This document shows, piece by piece, positions 16,876 through 26,510 of a DNA stretch of 64,000 nucleotides (position 1 is its first letter; the number at the start of each line of letters is the position of its first letter). The stretch spans positions 248,001 through 312,000 of the forward strand of contig NZ_CZQA01000009.1 of assembly GCF_001458735.1 (NCBI RefSeq). Direction: 5' to 3'. Origin of the DNA: Candidatus Nitrospira nitrosa (lineage in GTDB: Bacteria > Nitrospirota > Nitrospiria > Nitrospirales > Nitrospiraceae). Under the pieces are notes generated by a model, which was not told the origin of the DNA, made no database searches, and saw only the letters and a list, made by a program, of their open reading frames with translations. A program made the position numbers and the translations under genes.

Positions 16876-17405
16876 GCTTGGCTCTTACTCTGAATCTGTC
16901 CTTGCAGAGCCACAGAGGATTCCGTTCCCTGCGACTCAGCCTTTGACATCACTCCATCGAGCTGTTCTTCCAGTACCCATGCTGTGTTCAGCACGAGCAC
17001 CACACTATGGTCAAAGAGAATCATCCCTCGATACCACCCTCGCTCCGGTCCACAGAACTGGGGAGGAAGAGGAAGAAGCTGAGACTTATGAACCTCAAGG
17101 CTGCCATGGATCTTCTGAACAAGCACGCAACCTCGGCACTTCCCAGCTCCAAGGAGTACTTCTTCAGTCCTACCCCATTGATCCTCGGTCGCCACATTAA
17201 GCCGCACGGCCAGGTTGACCACTTGATCGGCTATCCCCTGCACAACTTGATCTTGAGGGAACTCCCCATTCTCCCTGGTTCGTACCCCTAGAAGGTATTC
17301 AGCCTCGAATCCAAAATATCTTTCACCAATCGTTGTGATGATAAAACACAGCGGAGACGTAGAAGCGGATGTCACTCGCGCCTCTTTCTTCTCCGAAGCA
17401 GCCAT
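16869..17405 (-). CDS. CheW-like adaptor
   Basis: 178 residues. A CheW-type domain spans about 18-150, with CFIITTIGERYFGFEAEYLLGV, a VNLAVRLNV segment where CheW has its INLRG-type motif, CRGCVLVQ and MILFDHSVVLVLN. A Q/S-rich tail follows. It is one of three CheW-like proteins in the operon, sits directly after CheA and overlaps the next one. Several CheW paralogues may allow receptors or outputs to be wired separately. Confidence 0.72.
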   Translation of the reverse strand: MAASEKKEARVTSASTSPLCFIITTIGERYFGFEAEYLLGVRTRENGEFPQDQVVQGIADQVVNLAVRLNVATEDQWGRTEEVLLGAGKCRGCVLVQKIHGSLEVHKSQLLPLPPQFCGPERGWYRGMILFDHSVVLVLNTAWVLEEQLDGVMSKAESQGTESSVALQGQIQSKSQAC

Positions 17406-17475
17406 AACACCGCCTTCCGATCCATTGTCCGCAACAATTCAGATTTCGTCAATCAATCCAAAGCTTTCCGCACGT

Positions 17476-20400
17476 TTACTTGCTAAGCGTTCGTGCTCGT
17501 CCCACCCACCGCTCGACTTCGTGAAGCAACATCCGCTCCTCAACGGGCTTGGCGATATAGGAATTTGCGCCAATATTGATCGCCATCTGTCGATGTTTGT
17601 CGCCGGCCCTCGTCGTCATGACCACCACGGGGGTATCACGGGTTTCCGGGCGTCGTCGTAAGGCTTGAATGACCTCGAATCCATTCATTTTTGGCATTTC
17701 AAGGTCGGTCAAAATCATGCTGTACGGGGTGGCCGATGCCTTCCGGAGTCCGTCTTCTCCGTCGACAGCCGTATCAACCTGATATCCCGCTGACTCCAAC
17801 ATTTTCCCGACAAACTTCCTAATGCTCAGGGAATCGTCGACCAATAACAGGCGGACGTCCTGATGCTCCGGAGAGGTTACCTGATCAGGAACCACTTGTT
17901 GTGGCCGAAGCTGGCTTTTGGACACGACGGCCTGTACACGTAACTCCTTGCTGTCTCGTCCAACCAGCCGCGTTGGATCGACCACTAAAATGACCCGCCC
18001 TTCCGGATCGATCGTCGCTCCCCCGAAAAACGACTGCATAAGCGGCTTTAGTTGCCCCAACGATTTAATGACGATTTCTTGTCGGCCCAATAACTCATCG
18101 ACGGCCAACCCCATCAGGCCTCCGGCTGTACGTACGATGACAACCGGCATCGTTCCGGTGACGCTGAAGCACTCTTTCCGAAGCACATGCTGTAACGACT
18201 GCACCTCAATGACTTGTTCACCGACCTGCAAAAGCGTACGCTCACCCTCCGCTCTCCATGACGATGCCGTTGGCATGGTCACTTCCTGGATATTGAGTAG
18301 CGGGATGGCATATCGTTCAGCACCGGACCGTACAATCAAGGCCGTAGCTATCAGGAGCGTGACCGGAAGGCTCAGAGTAAATTTAGTTCCCACACCGGGT
18401 TCGGACTCTACGGCAATGTGGCCGTTCATTCCCTCGATGGCCCGCTTCACGACGTCAAGCCCCACTCCACGTCCAGCCTGATCGCCAACCTTCTCAGCCG
18501 TTGAAAACCCTGGAAGAAAAATAGATTGTAGAATCTCAGCATCGGGGATGGTGTCGATCTGTTGTGAGCCGGCCAATCCTAGCTTGACAACCTTAGCCCG
18601 TATTTTGGCCAAGTCTAATCCAGCTCCATCGTCTTCCACCTCAATGATCATTGAATTGCCGCGATGCGCGGCGTGCAAGTGGATGGTACCGACTGACGGC
18701 TTGCCCTTGGCCACGCGATCGGTGGCCGGTTCGATGCCATGGTAGACGGCGTTACGCACCAAATGGACGAGAGGATCCACCAAACGTTCCACAACGCCTG
18801 TGTCAACTTCCGTCTGCTCCCCTGACGTCACTAACATCACTTCCTTGTTTGAGGCACGCGCAATCTCCCGAATCGCACGACGAAATCGTGTAAATGGGGT
18901 CCCAATCGGAACCATACGAGCATGGGCAATTTCGTCTCGCATCAGGAGCGTCAATTGCTGCAACTGGCTCATATCATCGTGCGCTCGGTGAATCGAGCCA
19001 TCCAGCTGCGCCAATGACTCACTGATATCGGCGGTCACTTCACTAATACGCCGTGCCAAAATATTAAAATCGTCATACTTATCAAGTTCAAGGCTGCCGA
19101 AATCACCGAATGCCGCCGCTCCATGGCTCGGAACCGCCGTCGCGGTGTTGGGCGTCTCTTGATAGGTAAACGTATGCTTATCGGAAAAGGATTGAACGGA
19201 ATCGACCAATCGAGACTTGAAGACCAAGACTTGCTGTGACAGTTGCTCGAGGACTCGCAGTCGTTGTTCCAATCGACCTCGCCCAATCACCAATTCTCCC
19301 ACAAGATTCATGAGTCGCTCGAGCCGTCCATAACTGACACGAATGACTTCTCGATCTTCCAAAGACTTCGCCTCTGTCGGCTTGTCCTTCTCGACAGTCT
19401 CCGATGTCGAGATCGCCGCTGCAGCGGAGTCCCGTGAGGTCTCAGCAAATGGACCTGCCGGCGTTACGTCGCCAGAAGTCTCTTGGTCGAGCCGCTTGAG
19501 ATCAGATCGCGTCGCGTTGAACCGTTGCCTCGTGCCCGATACTGCGCCGAGATCTCTTCGCATCAACACCCGCATCACATCAACAGAACGAAGGATGAGG
19601 TCCGTATGACCAGACTGTACAACCAGTCGACCATCGCGCACAGCTCCCATAAAGTCTTCAACGTGATGCACAAGATCGCCGATCGATTGAAATCCAACGG
19701 TATAGGCGGAACCTTTTAACGTATGGGCGGTGCGAAAGAGTTGATTGATCAGTTCGCGATTCTGTGGATCCTTATCCAAACGGAGAAGATTCGCTTCCAA
19801 GAGTTCAAGATATTCCTGTGCCTCTGGAACAAAATACGAGAGAGCTTCTGGATCGAGATCGGGAAGCAAATAGGCGTCGGACAAGTCCGCGGGAGGCACC
19901 TCTACGCTCACGACTGGCTCGGGTATCACGTGACTGGGAGGGAGAACATCAGATACCGTTGGTCCTCCGCTCATTGAACCGGCCGATCCCGCCCCCTCAC
20001 AAATCTGCATCAGTTGGTGGATCAGAACCGGAACATCACGCTGAAGTTGGTATCCTTCCTGAGGATCACGTCGTAAGAGCAACTGAACCATTCGAGTGGC
20101 GTGTTCGAACACCTCAAGCATACGGTCAGTCAACACCAGCCGCTTTTCTCTTACCGCAATCATGGCGTCTTCCATCGGCCGAGCAATATCTCCAATGACC
20201 TGGAACCCAACCGTGTAGGCCGACCCTTTCAAGGTGTGAGTGGCACGAAAGAGTCGGTAAATGGCATCGTCGTGATCGCGCGTTGCACGAAGGATTCGAA
20301 CCAAGTCATCGATCGTCTGGAGATACTCCTCCGCTTCAGGGGTAAAGTAAGATAGGATCTCAATATCGATAATCGGATGGACATAGTCTAAACTGACTGA

Positions 20401-20805
20401 GACCGCGGGCGGGACAACCTGAAGCTGTTCCAACAATCCAAGGCAGCGTGTCACGACATTCGCATCTTCACTGCCATCCCGACCGATCCTTTGGATCAAG
20501 ACCGCTAACCCAGCGACGACCTCTCGCATGACACGCACAACCGTTGGCCAGTCGTTCGGCGCAATGTCGTTCGCGCGCTCAAGAATGAGTTCAAGCTCAG
20601 CAGAGAGTTGAGAGACTCCCCCATAGCCATAGAGGGCCGCGGCTCCACGAAGGCGATGAGCAACAATGTAGTGTTCGTATAATTCGTGCGGAGAGGGGAC
20701 CAACTCGCCGTTGGCACGCAACGCCTCTGCCAATACCCTGGTTCCATCCGATGCTTCGGAGACGAAGACTCGAATCAAGTCAGATTGATTAGACTCCGCT
20801 CCCAT
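17476..20805 (-). CDS. CheA-type hybrid histidine kinase with three HPt domains and a receiver (ChpA-like)
   Basis: 1109 residues. Three HPt domains come first: His50 in AHRLRGAAALYG, then two closely similar ones near residues 190 and 360, both containing HTLKGSAYTVGF. A P3 dimerisation helix pair follows (LMNLVGELVIGRGRLEQR). The HATPase domain has the N box HLVRNAVYHGIE, G1 DDGAGLD and GRGVGLDVVKRAIEG. Then a CheW-like regulatory domain (about 815-960) and a C-terminal receiver with D-D and the acceptor Asp in MILTDLEMPKMNGFEV. This is the Pil-Chp ChpA/FrzE layout, usually linked to type IV pili or gliding. No CheR or CheB lies nearby. Upstream is the MCP gene, 48 bp away. Confidence 0.93.
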   Translation of the reverse strand: MGAESNQSDLIRVFVSEASDGTRVLAEALRANGELVPSPHELYEHYIVAHRLRGAAALYGYGGVSQLSAELELILERANDIAPNDWPTVVRVMREVVAGLAVLIQRIGRDGSEDANVVTRCLGLLEQLQVVPPAVSVSLDYVHPIIDIEILSYFTPEAEEYLQTIDDLVRILRATRDHDDAIYRLFRATHTLKGSAYTVGFQVIGDIARPMEDAMIAVREKRLVLTDRMLEVFEHATRMVQLLLRRDPQEGYQLQRDVPVLIHQLMQICEGAGSAGSMSGGPTVSDVLPPSHVIPEPVVSVEVPPADLSDAYLLPDLDPEALSYFVPEAQEYLELLEANLLRLDKDPQNRELINQLFRTAHTLKGSAYTVGFQSIGDLVHHVEDFMGAVRDGRLVVQSGHTDLILRSVDVMRVLMRRDLGAVSGTRQRFNATRSDLKRLDQETSGDVTPAGPFAETSRDSAAAAISTSETVEKDKPTEAKSLEDREVIRVSYGRLERLMNLVGELVIGRGRLEQRLRVLEQLSQQVLVFKSRLVDSVQSFSDKHTFTYQETPNTATAVPSHGAAAFGDFGSLELDKYDDFNILARRISEVTADISESLAQLDGSIHRAHDDMSQLQQLTLLMRDEIAHARMVPIGTPFTRFRRAIREIARASNKEVMLVTSGEQTEVDTGVVERLVDPLVHLVRNAVYHGIEPATDRVAKGKPSVGTIHLHAAHRGNSMIIEVEDDGAGLDLAKIRAKVVKLGLAGSQQIDTIPDAEILQSIFLPGFSTAEKVGDQAGRGVGLDVVKRAIEGMNGHIAVESEPGVGTKFTLSLPVTLLIATALIVRSGAERYAIPLLNIQEVTMPTASSWRAEGERTLLQVGEQVIEVQSLQHVLRKECFSVTGTMPVVIVRTAGGLMGLAVDELLGRQEIVIKSLGQLKPLMQSFFGGATIDPEGRVILVVDPTRLVGRDSKELRVQAVVSKSQLRPQQVVPDQVTSPEHQDVRLLLVDDSLSIRKFVGKMLESAGYQVDTAVDGEDGLRKASATPYSMILTDLEMPKMNGFEVIQALRRRPETRDTPVVVMTTRAGDKHRQMAINIGANSYIAKPVEERMLLHEVERWVGRARTLSK

Positions 20806-20853
20806 TGGTGTACATCTATGCTGACAAGGGGGTACGTGATCGATCCTGATCCA

Positions 20854-22743
20854 TTAGGTCAATTTAAATTGCGACACCGAAGCCGTGAGTCCTTCAGCCA
20901 GCTTCACCATATCTTCCACCGTCGCCCGCGCCGAATCGGTTGCCTTTTGCGTAGCGATGGCGCCTCCGGTAAAATCTTTGATCGATCGTCCGACTTGATC
21001 GGTGGACACAGTCTGAGTAGTTGCGGCAGCCGCAATGCTCTGGGCAAGCTCCGCAGACCGTTGTGCGATCGTTGAAATCTCCTTGAACACATCACCCGTC
21101 CGCAAGGCTGAGGCCGATCCTGCCTCTACCGCTTGCGTTTCATGTTCCATCGCCACGACGGCGTGCTGCGTCTCGCTCTGAATCACCTTCACGAGATCCG
21201 CGATTTCACGCGTCGCGTTCGTTGAGCTTTCGGCAAGCTTTCGAACCTGATCGGCCACCACACCAAATCGAGCACCAGCTTCGCCTGCCCCCGCCGCTTC
21301 GATCGCCGCATTCAGGGCCAGCAAGTTGGTTTGATTGGCAATTTCACGAATCGTGGAGACGATCTGTGAAATTTCCAACGAACGATCGCCGAGCGCCTTG
21401 ACCTGCTTGGACATCCGCTGAACCGCCGACCGAATCCGTTGCATATCCTGCACGGTTTCCTGTACGGCGACACGGCCGTCTTCCGTGGCTTTCAAGACTT
21501 GGCGTGCCGAGTCAGAAGAGGCCCCAGCCGTTTCTGCAACTTGCCTCATGGAAACCGCAAGTTGTTCCACCGCACTGAGCGTCTTCATTGATTCGTCAGC
21601 TTGATGCTTGGCCGTACCGGCCATTTGACCAGAATTCTCCCGCAATGCACCGGCTGATCGATTGACCCGTTCGGCCGATTCTCTGACCTGTTTCATCAAT
21701 TGCGCGAACCGTTGGATCATGAGGTTAAAACCATCTGCCAGATTTCCGAACATGTCTGCCGTGACTTCGCCGCGCTTGGTCAAGTCTCCCTTCCCCACGT
21801 CGGAGACGAGGACCAGAAACTGCACCAAGCGTTTCTGCATGGTATCCCGCTCTTCTTCGGTCGAAACCAGGCTCGTGAGACGGTCAAGCATGATATTGAA
21901 CGCTTTAGCCAGATGGCCGATCTCGTCATTGCTCTCAAGTCTGGCTCGAGCTTGAAGATTCCCTGCGGCAGCTTGTTGAGCGACATCGGCAACATGCGTG
22001 ATGTTCCGTGCGATTGAGCCGGCGAGGTAGAATCCGATCACGGCCGCTAGCAGAAGCGCCAGCAGCGAACCGGCCAGGACGACGTTGGTCCGATGCGAGG
22101 CCTCGGCTTGCCCATTGTCGTTCATTTCGCTCGCCACGGCGAGAATCGTCGTCATGAGCTCCCGAACCCGTAGAGTCGCCGCGTTGTACTTATTCGCAAC
22201 ATCAACAGACAATGCCAATTGCCCAAGTTCGCGCATACTCTGTTTCTGCTCTTCGGCGAGTGATGATTTGAAACTCTCCGCGAATGCACCCACCGCGCCC
22301 TCTGTCGCCGAGAAATATTCACGCAGCGCCTGGTGAAGGCTGGCAAGATCTTTACTCTCACTCCGACCACTGGCCGACTCATGCAACTGAGATGTTTGAT
22401 ACGCATTCAGGGGAATCATTGTCTGTTTCTTAAGCTCGGTCAACGCCGCGACCGCCTGATCAAACTCCGTCTTCCCAACCTGCCGTCCTACGTTTAATAA
22501 CCCACTATGATAGAGCCCAAGGTTCGTACTGGTGATTCCCACATTTGATAGTGCCAAGGTCGATCCGTTGTAGATCGACTGCAACTCACCCTTAACCGTA
22601 TGAAGCCCCATCAGGCCAACAAAACCAACAGAGATCATGATGAGACTGACGGCGGAAAAACCGAGGATCAGCTTCGGCAGAGTCTTGAGGTTTTGGAACC
22701 ATGACGGCGACGGCCGACCCGTTGACTTGCTATTTCTGGCCAT
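20854..22743 (-). CDS. Methyl-accepting chemotaxis protein (PilJ-like)
   Basis: 629 residues. A first membrane segment near residues 28-48 ([20 protein letters not shown]), a helical periplasmic sensor (about 50-215), a second membrane segment ([22 protein letters not shown]), a HAMP domain, and a second HAMP-like repeat near 315-360 ([23 protein letters not shown]). The long signalling hairpin follows, with the tip [21 protein letters not shown]. The tip has Gly where most receptors have Arg (AARAGE). There is no C-terminal CheR-tethering pentapeptide. Placement between CheW and CheA and the double HAMP resemble PilJ of Pil-Chp systems. The signal sensed is unknown. Confidence 0.92.
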   Translation of the reverse strand: MARNSKSTGRPSPSWFQNLKTLPKLILGFSAVSLIMISVGFVGLMGLHTVKGELQSIYNGSTLALSNVGITSTNLGLYHSGLLNVGRQVGKTEFDQAVAALTELKKQTMIPLNAYQTSQLHESASGRSESKDLASLHQALREYFSATEGAVGAFAESFKSSLAEEQKQSMRELGQLALSVDVANKYNAATLRVRELMTTILAVASEMNDNGQAEASHRTNVVLAGSLLALLLAAVIGFYLAGSIARNITHVADVAQQAAAGNLQARARLESNDEIGHLAKAFNIMLDRLTSLVSTEEERDTMQKRLVQFLVLVSDVGKGDLTKRGEVTADMFGNLADGFNLMIQRFAQLMKQVRESAERVNRSAGALRENSGQMAGTAKHQADESMKTLSAVEQLAVSMRQVAETAGASSDSARQVLKATEDGRVAVQETVQDMQRIRSAVQRMSKQVKALGDRSLEISQIVSTIREIANQTNLLALNAAIEAAGAGEAGARFGVVADQVRKLAESSTNATREIADLVKVIQSETQHAVVAMEHETQAVEAGSASALRTGDVFKEISTIAQRSAELAQSIAAAATTQTVSTDQVGRSIKDFTGGAIATQKATDSARATVEDMVKLAEGLTASVSQFKLT

Positions 22744-22802
22744 ACCCTACCCCCTCCTCCACACGCTCAAGCCTTCTCGGTAACTCGATTCAGGGTAACC
22801 GT

Positions 22803-23324
22803 TCACGATTTTACGGACTGGCTCACGTCCATGGTTGTTGCTTCCACCGACGCGACCAATGCTGGAATCTCCAACATCCCACTCACTCGATTTTCCACCC
22901 GTATCAGACCTGACAACAGAGATCGCTCTCCGGTCTGGTTCGCTCCTGACTGATCGAGCCGGTCCTCGGGCAACATCCATCGAATCTCCGGGACTTCGTC
23001 AATCAGCAGGCCGATCTGATGAGCATCATGCTGTACCACGACCGCATATCGTGGCGTTGTTGACGGCGAAACCCCCAAGATGCGGCGCAAATCTGCGAGA
23101 GGCACAACCGTTCCTCGGACATTGGCGACGCCAACCAATGATGGCGGCATCCCAGGCACGGGGGTGATCGTGTCCAACTCAAATACCTCCCGGACTTGAC
23201 GCAGGTCGATCGCAAACAGTTCTCCCCCTAGCGTTACCAAACAAGCTTTCCATGAACCTGTCGGGGTTTCGTGCTTGGATTCTCCGTCGGAGGTAAGCCG
23301 AGGCAGTTCACATGGTAATTGCAT
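22803..23324 (-). CDS. CheW adaptor (PilI-like)
   Basis: 173 residues. A well-conserved CheW domain: ACLVTLGGELFAIDLRQVREVFEL, PSLVGVANVRGTVVPLADLRRILG and AVVVQHDAHQIGLLIDEVPEI. The GVANVRGTVVP segment corresponds to the CheW receptor/CheA-binding strand. It lies between the CheY-like gene and the receptor gene, the pilG-pilI-pilJ order. It is the most canonical of the three CheW-like proteins in the cluster. Confidence 0.9.
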   Translation of the reverse strand: MQLPCELPRLTSDGESKHETPTGSWKACLVTLGGELFAIDLRQVREVFELDTITPVPGMPPSLVGVANVRGTVVPLADLRRILGVSPSTTPRYAVVVQHDAHQIGLLIDEVPEIRWMLPEDRLDQSGANQTGERSLLSGLIRVENRVSGMLEIPALVASVEATTMDVSQSVKS

Positions 23325-23353
23325 TTCGTTGAGCCCTTTGCCCCATCAGCGAG

Positions 23354-23713
23354 TTAATTTAGAGCACGCTTCACGGCCAAAAGCAGCTCTTCAGGCTTGA
23401 ACGGTTTGACCACATGCCCGTTCGCGCCTTGCTGTTGTCCCCAGAACTTATCGCTTTCCTGCCCTTTGGACGTACAAAGGAGGATCGGAATACGGGTAAG
23501 ACGGGCATCACCCTTCAAATCTCGACAGGCCTGAAATCCGTTTCGGCCGGGCATGACCACATCCATGACGATCAGATCAGGCATTTCCGTCAGGATTTTC
23601 TCTTCAAGTTTTTCCGTATTCGGAAAGGTCACGACGGTATAATGGGCGGCCTTGAGGTATGACTCAATGAGTTGCAGCTCGGCCTGCGAGTCATCAACAA
23701 CCACTATCTTGCT
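23354..23713 (-). CDS. CheY-like response regulator (PilG-like)
   Basis: 119 residues, receiver domain only. Acidic pair D8/D9 in IVVVDDSQAE, acceptor D52 in LIVMDVVMPGRNGF, and the conserved Lys in HVVKPFKPEE. The ATG at 23713 follows AGAGGA at 8 nt; an in-frame upstream start would add 11 atypical residues. It is the first gene of the chemosensory run and would carry the output of CheA. The Pil-Chp counterpart is PilG. Confidence 0.92.
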   Translation of the reverse strand, partial: SKIVVVDDSQAELQLIESYLKAAHYTVVTFPNTEKLEEKILTEMPDLIVMDVVMPGRNGFQACRDLKGDARLTRIPILLCTSKGQESDKFWGQQQGANGHVVKPFKPEELLLAVKRALN

Positions 23714-24228
23714 CATGAGACTGTTCCTCTCTGCGGAAGAAAGCACCTAGCGCACCGGCAGACCTCTCTCATTCCAACCACGATGTCTCGATCCATTTTT
23801 CTTCCGTCTTGGAACTGGTGATATTCTGCTCCCCTTTGAGCCCATCACGGCACAAGAGACCGGTTAAAGCGGCATACTCAGGATCCATGGCCCTGTGGGT
23901 TACGCGTGCGATTCACTTGGCTGATGAGGAACTTATCGGTGAAACCTTCCTCACCTTTAGATAGGTCAGTGAGAAGCGGCAGCCTCAACCCTCCACCTTC
24001 TGCTCACCTCAACAGGAATAGGGCTCCTTGTTATCCATAGTGACCGCCTACACCAGAGTCCCTCGACCCCTAACTATGGTCAATTCCTACTGTTTCCATG
24101 CAGTGTATCGCCTTGTGGACAGTTGGCAAGAAATCGGTGAATATCGGCAGCTTACGCTCGGGAGGGAGCACTCATACGAGCCCAGCAGCGACTGGGACCT
24201 AGAAGGGGAGCAGGTGGGGAAAGATCAC
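23714..24228. other. Intergenic region between cobQ end and chemosensory operon start
   Basis: 515 bp. It must hold the chemosensory operon promoter, but no convincing -35/-10 pair or sigma54/sigma28 box was found by eye. No good open frame is visible and no riboswitch motif was seen. Confidence 0.4.
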
Positions 24229-25785
24229 TTACTTGGAGATCATGCGGCGAGGAGGTAGCCAGGAGAGTAGCCCTGACAGATCAAGAAATTGGCTCAGGTG
24301 ATCCGTCCAGCGATCAAGTTCTCCGCGTAATCGAGCGGTGACTGAAAGTGATGTATGAATCCCGAGTGGTGGAAGCCCCTTCCTCACGCGCGCGCGATTG
24401 AGCCAGGCTCGACGAAATTGCGGCTCATCAAATACTCCATGGATGTAGGTGCCCCACACCAGACCATCCTCTCGAATCGCGCCGTCATCCGTATACGCTG
24501 TTGCCGTCGGCGAATGGCCTCCCCCCATCGGGGTACCAGCATTCTGCATGCTGAAACATGGATGTTCCTGCATGCGTACGGTATACCCCATATGGACTTG
24601 ATAGCCACGAACCAGACTCCGTTCTTGCACCAGGGCCTCAGCCGCATTGGCTTCGACCTGTGTGGTGCACTTTTTCTTCCTCAGCTCTGTCTTGATATCC
24701 AAGTAGCCTAGACCAGAGCTTGACCCGCCTTGTTCGACCATGTACGGGTCAGAAATGCTTCGACCAAGCATTTGATAACCACCGCAGATCCCCACCAACT
24801 CTCGATGACGACCAACATGCTGCACAAGTGCAGGGGCATAGCCCTGCGCCAATACAAAAGATAGGTCTGCTTGTGTGGTCTTGCTTCCTGGAATGATCAC
24901 GATGTCAGCTCCATCCAGTGCCGTCGGAGCAGCAACATATTGCAAGGCGACATCACCTTCAGCCGCTAGGACATTAAAGTCGGTAAAGTTGCTCATGTGG
25001 GGCAACAGAATGACGGCGATGTTGATCCGCTCTGATGAAAACTCCGTCTGTCGACACGCCTCTCGATCCAGACTGTCTTCCTGGTCTAGCATGAGATCTC
25101 GGAGAAACGGCACGACACCCAATACGGGAATCCCACTATGAGACTCCAAGAAGGTCACCCCATCGGCAAAGAGCTTTGCATCTCCTCTAAACTTATTGAT
25201 GACCACACCACAGACCATGGCCCGCTCGTCCGGTTCCAATAAGTCCAACGTTCCAAGAACTTGCGCAAAGACACCCCCTCGATCAATATCAGCGACCAAC
25301 AGCACGCGAGCGTTGGCCAGTCTGACGACCGGCCAATTGACCAGATCCCGCTCTCGAAGATTCATCTCTGCAGCACTTCCAGCCCCTTCGATCATGACCA
25401 CCTCGTACTGGCTGGCCAGCCGACTGTAGCTGTCCTGCACGATCGACCACAGCTGCGGTCTCTGCTCATAATAGGTCGACGCTTCCTGTGCAGACCATAC
25501 GGATCCCTGTACGATGACTTGCGAGCGGTTGTCGGACTCCGGCTTGAGCAAAATCGGATTCATGTCGACATGCGGGACAATTCCACAAGCCTCTGCTTGG
25601 AGCGCCTGCGCTCGACCGATCTCCCCACCCTCCGGAGTCACGAATGAATTCAGCGACATGTTCTGCGCCTTGAATGGAGCCACGCGCATGCCTGCACGAT
25701 GAAGGACGCGACAGATCCCAGCCGTGATGAGGCTTTTCCCGACATCTGACCCAGTTCCAAGCACAGCAAGAGCTCGTGCCGTCAT
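24229..25785 (-). CDS. cobQ: Cobyric acid synthase (CobQ/CbiP)
   Basis: 518 residues. ATP- and glutamine-dependent amidation of the b, d, e and g carboxylates of adenosylcobyrinate a,c-diamide. The N-terminal dethiobiotin-synthetase-like domain opens with the P-loop VLGTGSDVGKSLITAGICR. APFKAQNMSLNSFVTPEGGEIGRAQALQAEA (residues about 38-68, cited by its start) is a CobQ signature. The C-terminal class-I-like amidotransferase domain has the nucleophile in LVGICGGYQMLG and the His of YIHGVFDE. The ATG overlaps the cbiZ stop by 4 nt. It is the last gene of the btuB-led operon. Confidence 0.96.
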   Translation of the reverse strand: MTARALAVLGTGSDVGKSLITAGICRVLHRAGMRVAPFKAQNMSLNSFVTPEGGEIGRAQALQAEACGIVPHVDMNPILLKPESDNRSQVIVQGSVWSAQEASTYYEQRPQLWSIVQDSYSRLASQYEVVMIEGAGSAAEMNLRERDLVNWPVVRLANARVLLVADIDRGGVFAQVLGTLDLLEPDERAMVCGVVINKFRGDAKLFADGVTFLESHSGIPVLGVVPFLRDLMLDQEDSLDREACRQTEFSSERINIAVILLPHMSNFTDFNVLAAEGDVALQYVAAPTALDGADIVIIPGSKTTQADLSFVLAQGYAPALVQHVGRHRELVGICGGYQMLGRSISDPYMVEQGGSSSGLGYLDIKTELRKKKCTTQVEANAAEALVQERSLVRGYQVHMGYTVRMQEHPCFSMQNAGTPMGGGHSPTATAYTDDGAIREDGLVWGTYIHGVFDEPQFRRAWLNRARVRKGLPPLGIHTSLSVTARLRGELDRWTDHLSQFLDLSGLLSWLPPRRMISK

Positions 25786-26510
25786 TGATGTGACTCCTGC
25801 CAGGCTTTAGCCTTTGCCAAACCATTTGTCACACAGTCGCTCACGACTCGCCCTATCAATGCCCCAATGACGGTATGTGTTCCACTATAGATATGCACAG
25901 GCCCCTGCCCGCGTAGCGAACAGGCAATCACCACCGCATCGGTCCCGGTCCCAGTGGCTGCAGCGCCGCTCTGACAACTCAGGACATGATGATCACGTAG
26001 AGCACCGCTCTTGGCCTCTGTCGCAACTTGTACGGCGCCGACCATGGCGGACTGAGAAAGGCTGCCGTTTGTGATGAGCATGAGGTTAATCGTCCCAGGT
26101 TTGGTTGATCGCTTGCCACCAGGGCCTCCAGGTGGCCATTCGCCAGCTCGAATGGCATTCGTCACACCGACCGTGGCAAAACACTCCACCCATAACCCAT
26201 CCGACGCAGCTCTTGCCGTCACTACTTGAGTCATCGGAACCGCCGTCATCAACCCAACAGTCGATGCATGGATTCCCATCCGAGAGGCCAACTCCCGCAA
26301 ACAGCGTCCTGGCTCCCGAAAGGGCATCGACTGTTTTCCCGCGACCAAGGGATTGGCCTCTACCTGATGATTGAGGATGTAGGAAGCCACCGTGAGCCCT
26401 CCCCCTTGTGGAGCCGATGACAGCACACGCTTTCGCCCCTCAAGCTCAATCACCAGTGTCTGCCCTATGACACGATAACGAGTATGGACCCGTGCTGGAG
26501 CCTTCTTCAT
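25782..26510 (-). CDS. cbiZ: Adenosylcobinamide amidohydrolase (CbiZ)
   Basis: 242 residues. CbiZ cleaves the aminopropanol arm of adenosylcobinamide (and in some bacteria pseudocobalamin), returning cobyric acid for salvage or lower-ligand exchange. Family features seen: LSSAPQGGGLTVASYILNHQV near the start, TVGLMTAVPMTQVV, CFATVGVTNAIRAGE, GTINLMLITNGSLSQSAMVGAVQVATEAK and TGTGTDAVVIACS. The ATG at 26510 forms a TGATG overlap with the cobD stop; an in-frame GTG just before is possible. Its presence next to cbiB and cobQ points to cobamide remodelling. Confidence 0.93.
   Translation of the reverse strand: MKKAPARVHTRYRVIGQTLVIELEGRKRVLSSAPQGGGLTVASYILNHQVEANPLVAGKQSMPFREPGRCLRELASRMGIHASTVGLMTAVPMTQVVTARAASDGLWVECFATVGVTNAIRAGEWPPGGPGGKRSTKPGTINLMLITNGSLSQSAMVGAVQVATEAKSGALRDHHVLSCQSGAAATGTGTDAVVIACSLRGQGPVHIYSGTHTVIGALIGRVVSDCVTNGLAKAKAWQESHQ

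Noticed and set aside
24028-24258. Plus-strand frame running into the cobQ 3' end
   Set aside because: Overlaps a secure gene on the opposite strand and has no ribosome-binding site.
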